Positions 7,240 to 14,060 of a DNA stretch of 21,601 nt are shown here, one piece after another. A program made the position numbers and the translations under genes. Under the pieces are notes generated by a model. The model searched no databases. It was not told the origin of the DNA and was given only the letters and a program-made list of their open reading frames with translations. Position 1 is the first letter of the stretch, and every line of letters starts with the position of its first letter. The stretch is from Candidatus Sivonenia alaskensis PMM_0068. GTDB taxonomy: Bacteria > Cyanobacteriota > Cyanobacteriia > Gloeobacterales > PMM-0068. The DNA lies in contig CASBPW010000098.1 in the NCBI GenBank assembly GCA_949127685.1, forward strand, positions 1 to 21,601. The letters run 5' to 3'.

Positions 7240-7417
7240 AGATCCTCCCTCAACCTCTCTCCCTCCACATACTGGGCGGAGTGAGGAGCCGCTTTTGCAA
7301 CTATGACTTGATTACAGTGAGCGCACAGCCTGCTTGAGACAAAAGATTCCAGATTTCCTGATTTATCTATGAATAAGCGATTAGGCTTCTCTAATTTTAA
7401 ACCATTGGGGGTCTCTA

Positions 7418-7447
7418 CCTATCGGGACTTCACTCTAAATCGATAGG
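7418..7447. terminator. Inverted repeat overlapping the alaS stop, possible terminator
   Basis: CCTATCG at 7418-7424 and CGATAGG at 7441-7447 are perfect 7-bp arms around a 16-base loop, followed on the plus strand by CTTTTT. It could stop plus-strand transcripts from the carbonic anhydrase gene. The second arm lies inside the last alaS codons. The long loop lowers confidence. Confidence 0.35.
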
Positions 7448-10093
7448 CTTTTTCAGGGGTTGATTGCCAAACTGGAAATGCATTTTGAGGTCCACTTTTG
7501 CCTGGGTTAGAGCTTCAGCCAGTTTGTCTGGGTCTTTCCCTCCCGCTTGGGCAAAGTTGGGCCTTCCGCCGCCGCCACCGCCACAGATCTTGGCAATCGC
7601 ACCGATGAATTTTCCCGCTTGCAGGCCAGTGGCCACCACTTCTGGGCTGAAATTCGCCACTAGAGAAACTTTTCCTTGGGGCGTAGAACCTAAGAACACG
7701 GCTCCAGCCTCCATTTTTTGGAGGAGTCGTTCTGCCGCGACTTTAAGGCTTTCTGGATCCGTATCTCCTAAAGAAGCTACTAAGACCTTATGACCGTTGA
7801 GCACTTCTACTTGAGAAAGCAGCCCATCCGCCTGGAAGATCGCCATTTGGCCCTTAAGCTGTTCAATAGTCTTTTGGGCTTGCCTGAGTTCCACTTGCAG
7901 CGCCACCATCCGCTGCGGCAGTTCTTCTACAGGCACCTTCAGCTCTTGGGCCAGGGTTTTGGTCACTTGGTCTCGAACAGCCAGATATTCAAAGGCGCCC
8001 ATGCCGGATACCGCTTCAATCCGGCGGATACCCGCAGCCACGCCTGATTCACTAACAATCTTGAATAGGCCCAATTCCACGGTGTTTCCCACATGGGTAC
8101 CGCCACACAGTTCCATACTGACGCCAGGCATATCAATGACCCGTACTACATTGCCGTATTTATCCCCAAAGTTCGCCACTGCTCCGTTTTCTTTAGCCTG
8201 AGCCAAGGGCATCACTTGGATATCTAAGCGATGGGCTTCGACAATCCATTGATTGATAGTGGTTTCGACTTCATGGAGTTCTGCTTCGGTCAGCGCCCTC
8301 GGGCAATTAAAGTCAAAGCGCAATCGGTCGGGAGCGACTAATGAACCGGCTTGAGCGATGTTTTCATCCACCACTTTTTTGAGGGCGGCTTGCAGCAAGT
8401 GGGTTGCGGTGTGGTGAGCTTGGGAACGCCTTCTATGACTACTATCCACCTGAGCAGTGACCTCATCCCCTACCGTCAAGATTCCTCGTTCCACGCGGGC
8501 ATAATGGAGGAATAGATCTCCCTGTTTCTGGACATCCAGGATGCGCACCAAAACCTCAGCCCCAGATAGATAGCCTTGGTCTCCCACCTGACCTCCCGAT
8601 TCCGCATAGAACGGAGACTGGTCCAAAATCACCTGGATTTCTTGCCCTGCTTCTACCTGTTTCAGGCTAGAAGACTCCGGCAATCCCAGCATAGCCAAGA
8701 CTTTTGCTGGAGCGGTTAAGTGCTCATAGCCGATAAATTTAGTTTGCTCAATTCCAGTCAATTCTCCTTGAGCCGCTTTCGTCAGGTCAATGGCAAACTC
8801 TTCGCCACTGCTGCTTTGGTTGAATTCAGCAATCAGCCGTTCACATTCAGCTAAATCTACAGTAAATCCCTGTTCCCCCGCGATTTCCAGGGTAAGTTCC
8901 ACAGGGAAACCATAGGTCGTATAGAGATCAAAAGCATCTTGCCCTGAGATTATCTTGCTATCTGTATGGCGTGCCATCACTTCTTGTAGCAGTCGTTCTC
9001 CCCGCTCCAAAGTCTGTCCAAACTGCCGCTCTTCCAGTTGGAGATTTTGCATAATCCAATTTTGTTTTTGCACGAGGTGCGGGTAGACATCGGAGGCCCC
9101 ATCTATCACAACCTGCGCTAGAACGGGCGTGAAGGAACCCGTAATCCCTAACTGTCTTCCGTAGCGAATGGCCCGACGCAATAACCTCCGTAGGACATAG
9201 CCTCGCTTAAGATTGGAAGGCGTCACCCCATCGCCAATCAAATGCACCACTGCACGCATGTGGTCACCGATAACTTTCATCGCCCGCTTTTGGGTTTCGG
9301 TGGCGGTTTTGTACTCGATGCCTGCGAGTACGCCCGCTTTGTGAACAATCGGGAACAACAGATCGGTTTCGTAGTTGTTGTCTACCTTTTGCAGCACTTG
9401 AGCCATCCGTTCCAAGCCCATACCTGTATCAATATTCTTCTTGGGTAGTTCCGTCAGGCGCCCCTGAGCATCCTTATTTTTTTCCATGAAGACCAGGTTA
9501 TAGATTTCTAGGAAACGTTCATCATCTTCCAGATCGATGGATGCGTCCCCCAATTCGGGTTTGAAATCGAAATAAATCTCCGAGCAAGGCCCACAAGGTC
9601 CGGTAGGTCCTGACTCCCAAAAGTTATCAGCCGCTCCCATACGAATGATGCGCTGGGGAGAAACGCCCACTAAATCCCGCCAAATAGCTTCGGCTTCATC
9701 ATCCTCTTCAAAAACACTAACGACCAGACGCTCTGGCGGCACTCCAAATTTTTTAGTGACTAATTCCCAAGCCCACTGAATCGCTTCTTTCTTGAAGTAG
9801 TCGCCAAAACTGAAGTTGCCCAGCATTTCAAAAAAAGTATGGTGCCGCTTGGTCCGTCCTACGTTTTCAATATCATTGGTACGGATGCACTTTTGAGATG
9901 TGGTGGCACGCGGAAAATCGGGCTCCCGCTGCCCCAAAAAAATCGGCTTAAAGGGAAGCATGCCCGCAATAGTAAGCAACACGGTCGGGTCTTCCGGCAC
10001 TAGGGAAGCACTACCCAGTCTTTTATGGCCTTGGGATTCAAAAAACCGAAGAAAGGTTTCACGGATTTGAGCACCCGATAGTGAAGTCAACAT
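7430..10093 (-). CDS. alaS: Alanyl-tRNA synthetase
   Basis: This 887-residue cytosolic enzyme charges tRNA-Ala. It shows the class II catalytic core at the N-terminus (TSQKCIRTNDIENVGRT, then HHTFFEMLGNFSFGDYFK), the central tRNA-recognition region (LRRLLRRAIRYGRQLG), and the editing domain with zinc-binding HTATH at about residue 558 and CGGTH at about 661, which removes mischarged serine or glycine. The C-terminal oligomerisation (C-Ala) domain has the glycine-rich GGGGGGRPNFAQAGG. The length matches full bacterial AlaS (about 875-890). The ATG at 10093 has no obvious ribosome site, but the conserved N-terminus begins directly there. Downstream it is convergent with the carbonic anhydrase gene. 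A possible 58-codon ORF overlaps its start by seven bases. Confidence 0.98.
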   Translation of the reverse strand: MLTSLSGAQIRETFLRFFESQGHKRLGSASLVPEDPTVLLTIAGMLPFKPIFLGQREPDFPRATTSQKCIRTNDIENVGRTKRHHTFFEMLGNFSFGDYFKKEAIQWAWELVTKKFGVPPERLVVSVFEEDDEAEAIWRDLVGVSPQRIIRMGAADNFWESGPTGPCGPCSEIYFDFKPELGDASIDLEDDERFLEIYNLVFMEKNKDAQGRLTELPKKNIDTGMGLERMAQVLQKVDNNYETDLLFPIVHKAGVLAGIEYKTATETQKRAMKVIGDHMRAVVHLIGDGVTPSNLKRGYVLRRLLRRAIRYGRQLGITGSFTPVLAQVVIDGASDVYPHLVQKQNWIMQNLQLEERQFGQTLERGERLLQEVMARHTDSKIISGQDAFDLYTTYGFPVELTLEIAGEQGFTVDLAECERLIAEFNQSSSGEEFAIDLTKAAQGELTGIEQTKFIGYEHLTAPAKVLAMLGLPESSSLKQVEAGQEIQVILDQSPFYAESGGQVGDQGYLSGAEVLVRILDVQKQGDLFLHYARVERGILTVGDEVTAQVDSSHRRRSQAHHTATHLLQAALKKVVDENIAQAGSLVAPDRLRFDFNCPRALTEAELHEVETTINQWIVEAHRLDIQVMPLAQAKENGAVANFGDKYGNVVRVIDMPGVSMELCGGTHVGNTVELGLFKIVSESGVAAGIRRIEAVSGMGAFEYLAVRDQVTKTLAQELKVPVEELPQRMVALQVELRQAQKTIEQLKGQMAIFQADGLLSQVEVLNGHKVLVASLGDTDPESLKVAAERLLQKMEAGAVFLGSTPQGKVSLVANFSPEVVATGLQAGKFIGAIAKICGGGGGGRPNFAQAGGKDPDKLAEALTQAKVDLKMHFQFGNQPLKKPIDLE

Positions 10094-10263
10094 GGGTATG
10101 AATATTGGAGATGGTTCTCTATTTTATCGTTTCTGTCCTCCCTCTTTGCCGGGAGATCCCGTTTGTGTTTAATTTGGCCTACCCACTGAATGACTGATTC
10201 AGGAGAGATGTTAGGCTCCTGGCTGTGCAACGCTACTTCATTTTTCTCTTGGGAGAATCTCAA
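10087..10263 (-). other. Open frame of 58 codons overlapping the alaS start
   Basis: In the leader region of alaS a minus-strand frame runs from a TTG at 10263 to a TGA at 10087-10089. It overlaps the first seven bases of alaS. The product is very hydrophilic and composed like a real protein (SPESVIQWVGQIKHKRDLP, then AKREDRNDKIENH), but matches nothing I know and has no ATG or GTG near its beginning. It might be an upstream leader ORF, a gene relic or chance. Confidence 0.22.
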
Positions 10264-10362
10264 AAGCTAACTCACGTCGATAGAAACATGACAGGCTTTG
10301 CCTGCGTTCCTAACAGCCTATTGGATATTCCCCAAATCGACTTTAAACGCTATCGCTAGGAT

Positions 10363-10935
10363 CTATGTCCACAGAGGGCTTAAGTCCAAACTAAACCCCG
10401 GTAGAACTTCTTCCCCTGCCAGCCTAACGGGTGATTTTAGAACTTCTACCTCTTGGCCCAATCGGTATATCTCTACCTGCTGGTTTTTGGGGTCTATCAA
10501 CCATCCCAGGCGAACCCCATTAGCGATATACTCTTGCATCTTAGTTTGCAGAGGCTTTAGGGCATCGGTCTGGGACCTTAGTTCTACTACAAAATCAGGA
10601 GCCAAGGGTAAAAACTTAGCAGGGTCTGCATTCAATGCCTCTAGCCTGTCCCTGCTGACCCAGGAAATATCAGGTGAACGGTCTGCTCCATTGGGAAGTT
10701 TAAAGCCAGTAGAGGAGTCAAAAACCTTACCTAATCGGGATTGGCGGTTCCAGATGACAAAATCTGCGCTGAGTTCAGCGTTTTTATTTCCGGTTTCCCA
10801 TCCCGTGGGTGGCATGATTATAAGTTCTCCGTGAGCAGACCGCTCAAAGCGTAGGTCACGGTTGGCGCTACAAAGCTCAAAGAACTGTTCATCGGTAAGT
10901 CTAGTGGATTTCACATCTAGGGTAAGGCTATCCAT
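10363..10935 (-). CDS. Uma2 family (DUF820) predicted endonuclease
   Basis: This 190-residue protein belongs to the Uma2/DUF820 family, a PD-(D/E)xK nuclease-fold group strongly expanded in cyanobacteria. The likely active residues are Asp89 in SPDISWV, Glu118 in PDFVVELRS and Lys132 in LQTKMQEYIANG. The N-terminal MPPTGWETG motif and the closing VLPGFSLDLSPLW are also typical. The biological role of the family is not established. The ATG at 10935 overlaps by eight bases the end of a possible small ORF on the same strand, and GAGAG lies upstream. The stop is followed by a small CAGGC/GCCTG hairpin at 10292-10304. Confidence 0.9.
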   Translation of the reverse strand: MDSLTLDVKSTRLTDEQFFELCSANRDLRFERSAHGELIIMPPTGWETGNKNAELSADFVIWNRQSRLGKVFDSSTGFKLPNGADRSPDISWVSRDRLEALNADPAKFLPLAPDFVVELRSQTDALKPLQTKMQEYIANGVRLGWLIDPKNQQVEIYRLGQEVEVLKSPVRLAGEEVLPGFSLDLSPLWT

Positions 10936-11104
10936 GGCCGTATTTACTCTCGTGTACTTGGATTATATCCGGTGCCTTCTCTGCCAATAAGCAAAGATTC
11001 GGGGTCTCTTCACTCAGGCGTAATAAAATTTCTCGGATTTCTCCAGGCCCAAACTGTTTTTCACTCACTAATACTCTGCGTCCTGGGTGTAGCGACTTCC
11101 CCAA
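10928..11104 (-). CDS. Candidate small protein overlapping the Uma2 gene start
   Basis: A minus-strand frame runs from TTG 11104 (or GTG 11068) to a TAG at 10928-10930. That TAG lies inside the second codon region of the Uma2 gene, giving an eight-base overlap typical of coupled genes. The product of up to 58 residues reads as protein: LHPGRRVLVSEKQFGPGEIR, then LRLSEETPNLCLLAEKAPDI and IQVHESKYGHG. It is a soluble mixed helical/strand sequence without a membrane segment. I do not know the family. It may be a small partner of Uma2, or the 3' remnant of a longer gene, because both starts are non-ATG and lack a clear ribosome site. Confidence 0.45.
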   Translation of the reverse strand: MGKSLHPGRRVLVSEKQFGPGEIREILLRLSEETPNLCLLAEKAPDIIQVHESKYGHG

Positions 11105-11186
11105 GAGGCAGAGAGTTTAATGCTCTACAGCTCAGGGTATAAGATTGTTGAGACCTGCTTCTGCGCAGCATCCGCCGCGCAAGAAG

Positions 11187-11216
11187 TTGACTTATTGGTC
11201 GGGGGATGTTTATATG
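11187..11216 (+). promoter_or_regulatory. Candidate sigma-70-type promoter of the toxin-antitoxin pair
   Basis: TTGACT at 11187-11192 and TATATG at 11211-11216 are separated by 18 bases, giving a reasonable -35/-10 pair about 100 bases upstream of the antitoxin ATG. The leader between them carries no other clear signal. Confidence 0.4.
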
Positions 11217-11317
11217 TACCAAATCTTAAAAAGGTGAATACCTCTAGCTCGGGAGAACAGATCTGGGCAGTCGCCGATCACATACAATTAGAGCTAATAC
11301 TCCTCCTCTCTAGCGCC

Positions 11318-11587
11318 ATGCAAATTGTCCTGCCCCCTGACGTAGAAGCCCTTGTGCAGCGTCAACTCACTAGCGGCAAATACAAGAGTGCGCTCGAAGT
11401 CATCCTCGCAGGTGTTCAACTTCTCGAACAGCAAGAAGACATTTACAAAGGACGACTGCAAGAACTGCAACAAGAAGCCCGAATTGGATGGGAAGCCTCG
11501 CAGCGTGGTGAAGTGGTGGATGGCACTGCCGCAATGGCACAAATTCGGGCTAACCTGCGATCGCGCTACGGTACCTCCGAATTGTGA
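11318..11587 (+). CDS. ParD-type antitoxin
   Basis: This 89-residue protein has the layout of ParD/CC2985-type antitoxins: an N-terminal ribbon-helix-helix part (MQIVLPPDVEALVQRQLTSG, then YKSALEVILAGVQLLEQQE) followed by a helical tail that would bind the toxin. It is expected to neutralise the downstream ParE-like toxin and to repress its own operon. The frame is open upstream to 11120, but family similarity begins at MQIVLPP, so I choose the ATG at 11318; no strong ribosome site precedes it. It overlaps the toxin by four bases (GTGA), showing coupled translation. One HIP1 site lies in its 3' end (11557-11564). Confidence 0.85.
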   Translation: MQIVLPPDVEALVQRQLTSGKYKSALEVILAGVQLLEQQEDIYKGRLQELQQEARIGWEASQRGEVVDGTAAMAQIRANLRSRYGTSEL

Positions 11588-11892
11588 CCCCTCAATTCCG
11601 GCTCACGCCACCTGCGATTCAAGACATCGAGCAAATTGCAGACTACATCGCCCGTCAATCAGGGTTCGATCAAGCAGATCGCTTCTTAAGCAAGCTCGAC
11701 CATAAATTTGTTAAAATCACTCAGTTCCCAAATCTCGGACGAAAGCGAGACGAAATCTTGCCAGGTCTACGCAGTCTCTCGATGGATCAATATCTCATCC
11801 TTTATATGCCTATTGGACAGGACGTAGAAATCTTTCGAGTTGTCAGTGGCTATTGTGATTTGTCAGCCCTATTCACCAATGCTGAGGATTAG
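11584..11892 (+). CDS. ParE/RelE-superfamily toxin
   Basis: This 102-residue protein starts at GTG 11584, inside the stop region of the antitoxin gene. Typical ParE features are the opening FRLTPPAIQDIEQIADYIA, then FPNLGRKRDEILPGLRSL and the late strand LILYMPIGQDVEIFRVVSG. ParE toxins inhibit DNA gyrase, and RelE relatives cut mRNA on the ribosome; the sequence favours the ParE side, because the partner is ParD-like and the GLRSL and YLILY segments match. The order antitoxin then toxin is standard. The gene appears intact. Two HIP1 octamers follow within 50 bases of its stop. Confidence 0.87.
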   Translation: MTPQFRLTPPAIQDIEQIADYIARQSGFDQADRFLSKLDHKFVKITQFPNLGRKRDEILPGLRSLSMDQYLILYMPIGQDVEIFRVVSGYCDLSALFTNAED

Positions 11893-11906
11893 ATTCAATC
11901 CAATGT

Positions 11907-11940
11907 GCGATCGCACTCAATTGTTCAGACCAGCGATCGC
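11907..11940. repeat. Paired HIP1 octamers GCGATCGC
   Basis: HIP1 palindromes lie at 11907-11914 and 11933-11940, just after the toxin gene. Further copies are at 11557-11564, 14238-14245, 15023-15030 and 19946-19953. HIP1 is a highly iterated cyanobacterial sequence. I found none in the first 11.5 kb. Confidence 0.9.
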
Positions 11941-12047
11941 ACTATGCTAGAGTCAATGAAAGTTAGGGTTCCCTTTGGCTGATAGATTACGAATAAGCTT
12001 AACAGCATTCAATCTACTATCCCCAATCTCCTAACGTCCTAATAAGT

Positions 12048-12419
12048 CTATTCTGCATTGAAGATCTTATATCGCGTTTTCCAAGCCGCTCGAAGGAACT
12101 GCAAAATCTTCCGGCGTTGAGGGGTGAGATTAGTGATTTGTTTGTGTCCTAGCACAATCACCAGATGGACTGCCTGAAAGCACTGAAATACCCAGCGCAT
12201 GGTTGGCGTATCGGTCAACTTACTCAGTTGATTGGGAATTCCCGTTTTTAGCCTCACTTAAGGCTTGCCGTAGCTTGGTAGCTTGCGTTGAGCGAACGTG
12301 TAAACCAACAGACACAGTGACATCACCATGATCCGCTGGCGGGACTTGAGGAAGACACTGGAGGTAAAAAATAGAGGGTCTTTGAGGAAGCGAAAGCCCC
12401 GTTCGCTCGACTGTTGTTT
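12048..12419 (-). pseudogene. IS1634-type transposase C-terminal remnant, frameshifted
   Basis: Read on the minus strand from 12419, the frame gives QQSSERGFRFLKDPLFFTSS, then VFLKSRQRI and MSLCLLVYTFAQRKL, and stops at 12258. The match continues in another frame as LRQALSEA and LTDTPTMRWVFQCFQAVHLV to 12048. These are the conserved C-terminal blocks of IS1634-family (IS4-like) DDE transposases; the E of SSERGFRF is the likely third catalytic residue. A frameshift near 12270, a probable small deletion after QRI, and the loss of everything N-terminal to the QQSSERG block make it non-functional. No terminal inverted repeats were found. It abuts the group II intron fragment. Confidence 0.8.
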
Positions 12420-12429
12420 TTAGTATTCT

Positions 12430-12538
12430 GTTGACTACTCAGGCTAATGTTTGCTCCGTGATGCTGAAACGCCCTGTGCGGAACCGCTTGCAGGGTGGTG
12501 TGGGAGGGGGAATTGGTGAGGATTCTCTCTATCCCGAT
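12430..12538 (+). mobile_element. 3' end of a group II intron (domains V and VI)
   Basis: At about 12468-12498 a hairpin has arms CGCCCTG and CAGGGTG, an upper stem around GCGGAACCGC and an unpaired TG on the 3' side. The base of the stem gives C-G, G-U wobble and C-G pairs, as in the catalytic triad of domain V. After a two- or three-base linker, a second hairpin (12502-12535) pairs GGGA with TCCC and G-rich with CT-rich strands. It leaves an unpaired A at 12531, eight bases from a likely 3' end CCCGAT at 12538, as expected for the branch point of domain VI. No reverse transcriptase remains upstream, where an IS1634 remnant begins. Fold and family were judged by eye. Confidence 0.5.
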
Positions 12539-12553
12539 TAGGCCGCTTTGAAA

Positions 12554-12973
12554 TCATGCTTTTGGCGGAGGGAACACTCCAAGTTGCATCATCAACCCGA
12601 GCGTATCCATGATGATGCGGGTCTCCTTGATTTTGCCGTCCTGCAACCGGTCAATCACCGTGCCCCAGACCTTTACGGGTCGGCCCGTGGCGGGCACGCC
12701 GAGAAATTCTTCCCGGTGTGTGCCAGTCCATTCGAAGCGGGTCAAAACCTTGTCGCCCTCGGCAATCTGCTCCTCGACTGACCAGTGCATATCTGGAAAT
12801 CCAATCCGCATCCCGCGTAGGACATCTTTCAAACCTTCCAGGCCAGGACCTTGGCCAGGAAAAGGAACTTGCTCCACCATGTCGTCCCAAAAGAACTGTC
12901 CGGTGGCTTCGATATTCCCTCGGTTCAGAACTTCCTCGATGAAGCGGCGAATAGTCTGGCTGTTATTTTGCAT
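12554..12973 (-). CDS. SnoaL-like ester cyclase family protein
   Basis: This 139-residue protein has the alpha+beta barrel pattern of SnoaL-like/ester cyclase (NTF2-like) proteins. It starts with a helix (TIRRFIEEVLNRGN), and then shows the motifs GLEGLKDVLRGMRIGFPDMH, KVLTRFEWTGTH and EFLGVPATGRPVKVWGTVID, typical of the family. Members include polyketide cyclases and many proteins of unknown role, so no reaction is assigned. I choose the ATG at 12973 because AGGTGA lies about nine bases upstream; an in-frame GTG four codons earlier overlaps that ribosome site. It lies between intron/IS debris and an integrase relic, is GC-richer in appearance than those flanks, and may have arrived by transfer. 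Confidence 0.85.
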   Translation of the reverse strand: MQNNSQTIRRFIEEVLNRGNIEATGQFFWDDMVEQVPFPGQGPGLEGLKDVLRGMRIGFPDMHWSVEEQIAEGDKVLTRFEWTGTHREEFLGVPATGRPVKVWGTVIDRLQDGKIKETRIIMDTLGLMMQLGVFPPPKA

Positions 12974-13039
12974 TTTGTTGTTCACCTGTTAAGAGCATGC
13001 GCTATGCGGCCCAACTATTACTTAGACTGAACTATTCTG

Positions 13040-13066
13040 CCTAATCCGCCTATTTGGGTGATTAGG
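13040..13066. repeat. 7-bp perfect inverted repeat upstream of the SnoaL-like gene
   Basis: CCTAATC at 13040-13046 pairs with GATTAGG at 13060-13066, and inner CC/GG may add two pairs. It lies about 65 bases upstream of the SnoaL-like start and about 90 bases before the integrase relic. It could be an operator or part of a recombination site; neither is shown. Confidence 0.4.
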
Positions 13067-13156
13067 TGGAAATTGTCAGCCTAATAATCGCTTTTTTTAA
13101 GGATGCAGTCATGCTTACGTGCAAAATCTTAATCACCTAGTTCAGGGTAATGATTC

Positions 13157-13278
13157 ATGACCCACGAGACAATTTATGCAACCTCCAGCAAAAAACTCCT
13201 TGACCAAGTGTGCGATGTAGTTTGGCTCAAAATTATTCCCTCAAAACTGAAAAAAGTTATGTCAAGCAAGCACTATGA
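13157..13278 (+). pseudogene. N-terminal remnant of an integron-type tyrosine recombinase
   Basis: From the ATG at 13157 the frame reads SSKKLLDQVCDVVWLK and then loses similarity. One frame over, it continues YSLKTEKSYV and stops at a TGA at 13276-13278. Together these match the start of the SAM-like core-binding domain of integron/XerC-type integrases (PKKLLDQVRDxxRLKHYSxxTExxYV). A frameshift around 13229-13235, Arg-to-Cys and Arg-to-Trp changes, and the loss of the whole catalytic domain mark a dead fragment of about 40 residues. It runs into the 3' end of the convergent DUF429 gene, so the recombinase gene was cut there by deletion. Confidence 0.7.
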
Positions 13279-14013
13279 ACAATTTTCCGCTTTCGTAAAG
13301 ACGCGGTGCGGCACCACAATATAGCCCTCGTGCCTATTACCCAAAACCTGATTACGAGCCACCCCCCAGTACCACCAGTAAGCACCGACATAGGCACAGA
13401 GAATGCCGTCCAACTGGTCTTCCAAGGCTTTCATCTCAACGCCCTTCGCAGGAATAGTGGGCAAAGAAGACAAAGAGAGCTTAGGCGTGTGGACGGTCAA
13501 CTCTTTCAAAATTAGACTGCGATAGCGTTCCAGCTCCGGTCGGCGCTCCGCTAAGGGGCCTTTTTTGTACTTGAGAATCCGTGACAAATCGAACAGATGA
13601 ACTATGGCCGGATGGGGAAAGCACTCTATTTGATAACGTCCTGGTCGTAAGGGTTCTATAGTATCCGCATGATTGAATTTCCGAGCTTCTAAGGCTTTGC
13701 CTAGGGCCACTGTCCGTTCGGCAAAAGGTCGTTGCAAGTTGGCCGGATAGCACCCTGCATGATATTTTCCGAAATAGCTATGGGTCAGCTTATCGGGCAG
13801 ACGCATTCCAGTTGCATTGGGAATAATCGTAGGGGCATCCACTGCAACTAAAGCAGGTCCATCTCCCGCCGTCCGGTCCACCCAGGCCAAAATCTGATCA
13901 AGCGGCTGATGACGAACCATTTCTAAGAGCGTAAGTTGTGCTCCATCCCATTCCAGTGCTGCCAGACCACTAGGCCCCGTTTGCCAGCCAAAATCGATCC
14001 CTAAAAACTTCAC
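13273..14013 (-). CDS. DUF429 family protein, predicted RNase H-like nuclease
   Basis: This 246-residue protein begins VKFLGIDFGWQTGPSGLAAL, with an acidic residue in the first strand, and continues with VAVDAPTI and HPAIVHLFD, then an acidic C-terminal helix (EDQLDGILCAYVGAYW). This is the layout of DUF429, predicted to adopt an RNase H-like fold; members are described as predicted nucleases but activity is not well established. I choose GTG 14013 because GGAG lies seven bases upstream and the conserved strand begins there; an ATG six codons earlier (14031) lacks a ribosome site. The gene lies about 47 bases downstream of the SNF2 helicase on the same strand and may be cotranscribed with it. 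Confidence 0.8.
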   Translation of the reverse strand: MKFLGIDFGWQTGPSGLAALEWDGAQLTLLEMVRHQPLDQILAWVDRTAGDGPALVAVDAPTIIPNATGMRLPDKLTHSYFGKYHAGCYPANLQRPFAERTVALGKALEARKFNHADTIEPLRPGRYQIECFPHPAIVHLFDLSRILKYKKGPLAERRPELERYRSLILKELTVHTPKLSLSSLPTIPAKGVEMKALEDQLDGILCAYVGAYWWYWGVARNQVLGNRHEGYIVVPHRVFTKAENCS

Positions 14014-14060
14014 TAAGCAGCTCCGCAGCATCGTTCTAGACTTCTTCCAGATTCACCTTG

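Noticed and set aside
10298..10834. Plus-strand 178-codon ORF
   Set aside because: Antisense to the Uma2 gene, whose motifs are clear.
11120..11317. N-terminal extension of the antitoxin frame
   Set aside because: Family similarity begins at the ATG at 11318, and the extension holds a good promoter instead.
12986..13156. attI/attC site next to the integrase relic
   Set aside because: The inverted repeat lacks the recognisable attC box sequences, so I cannot support a recombination site.
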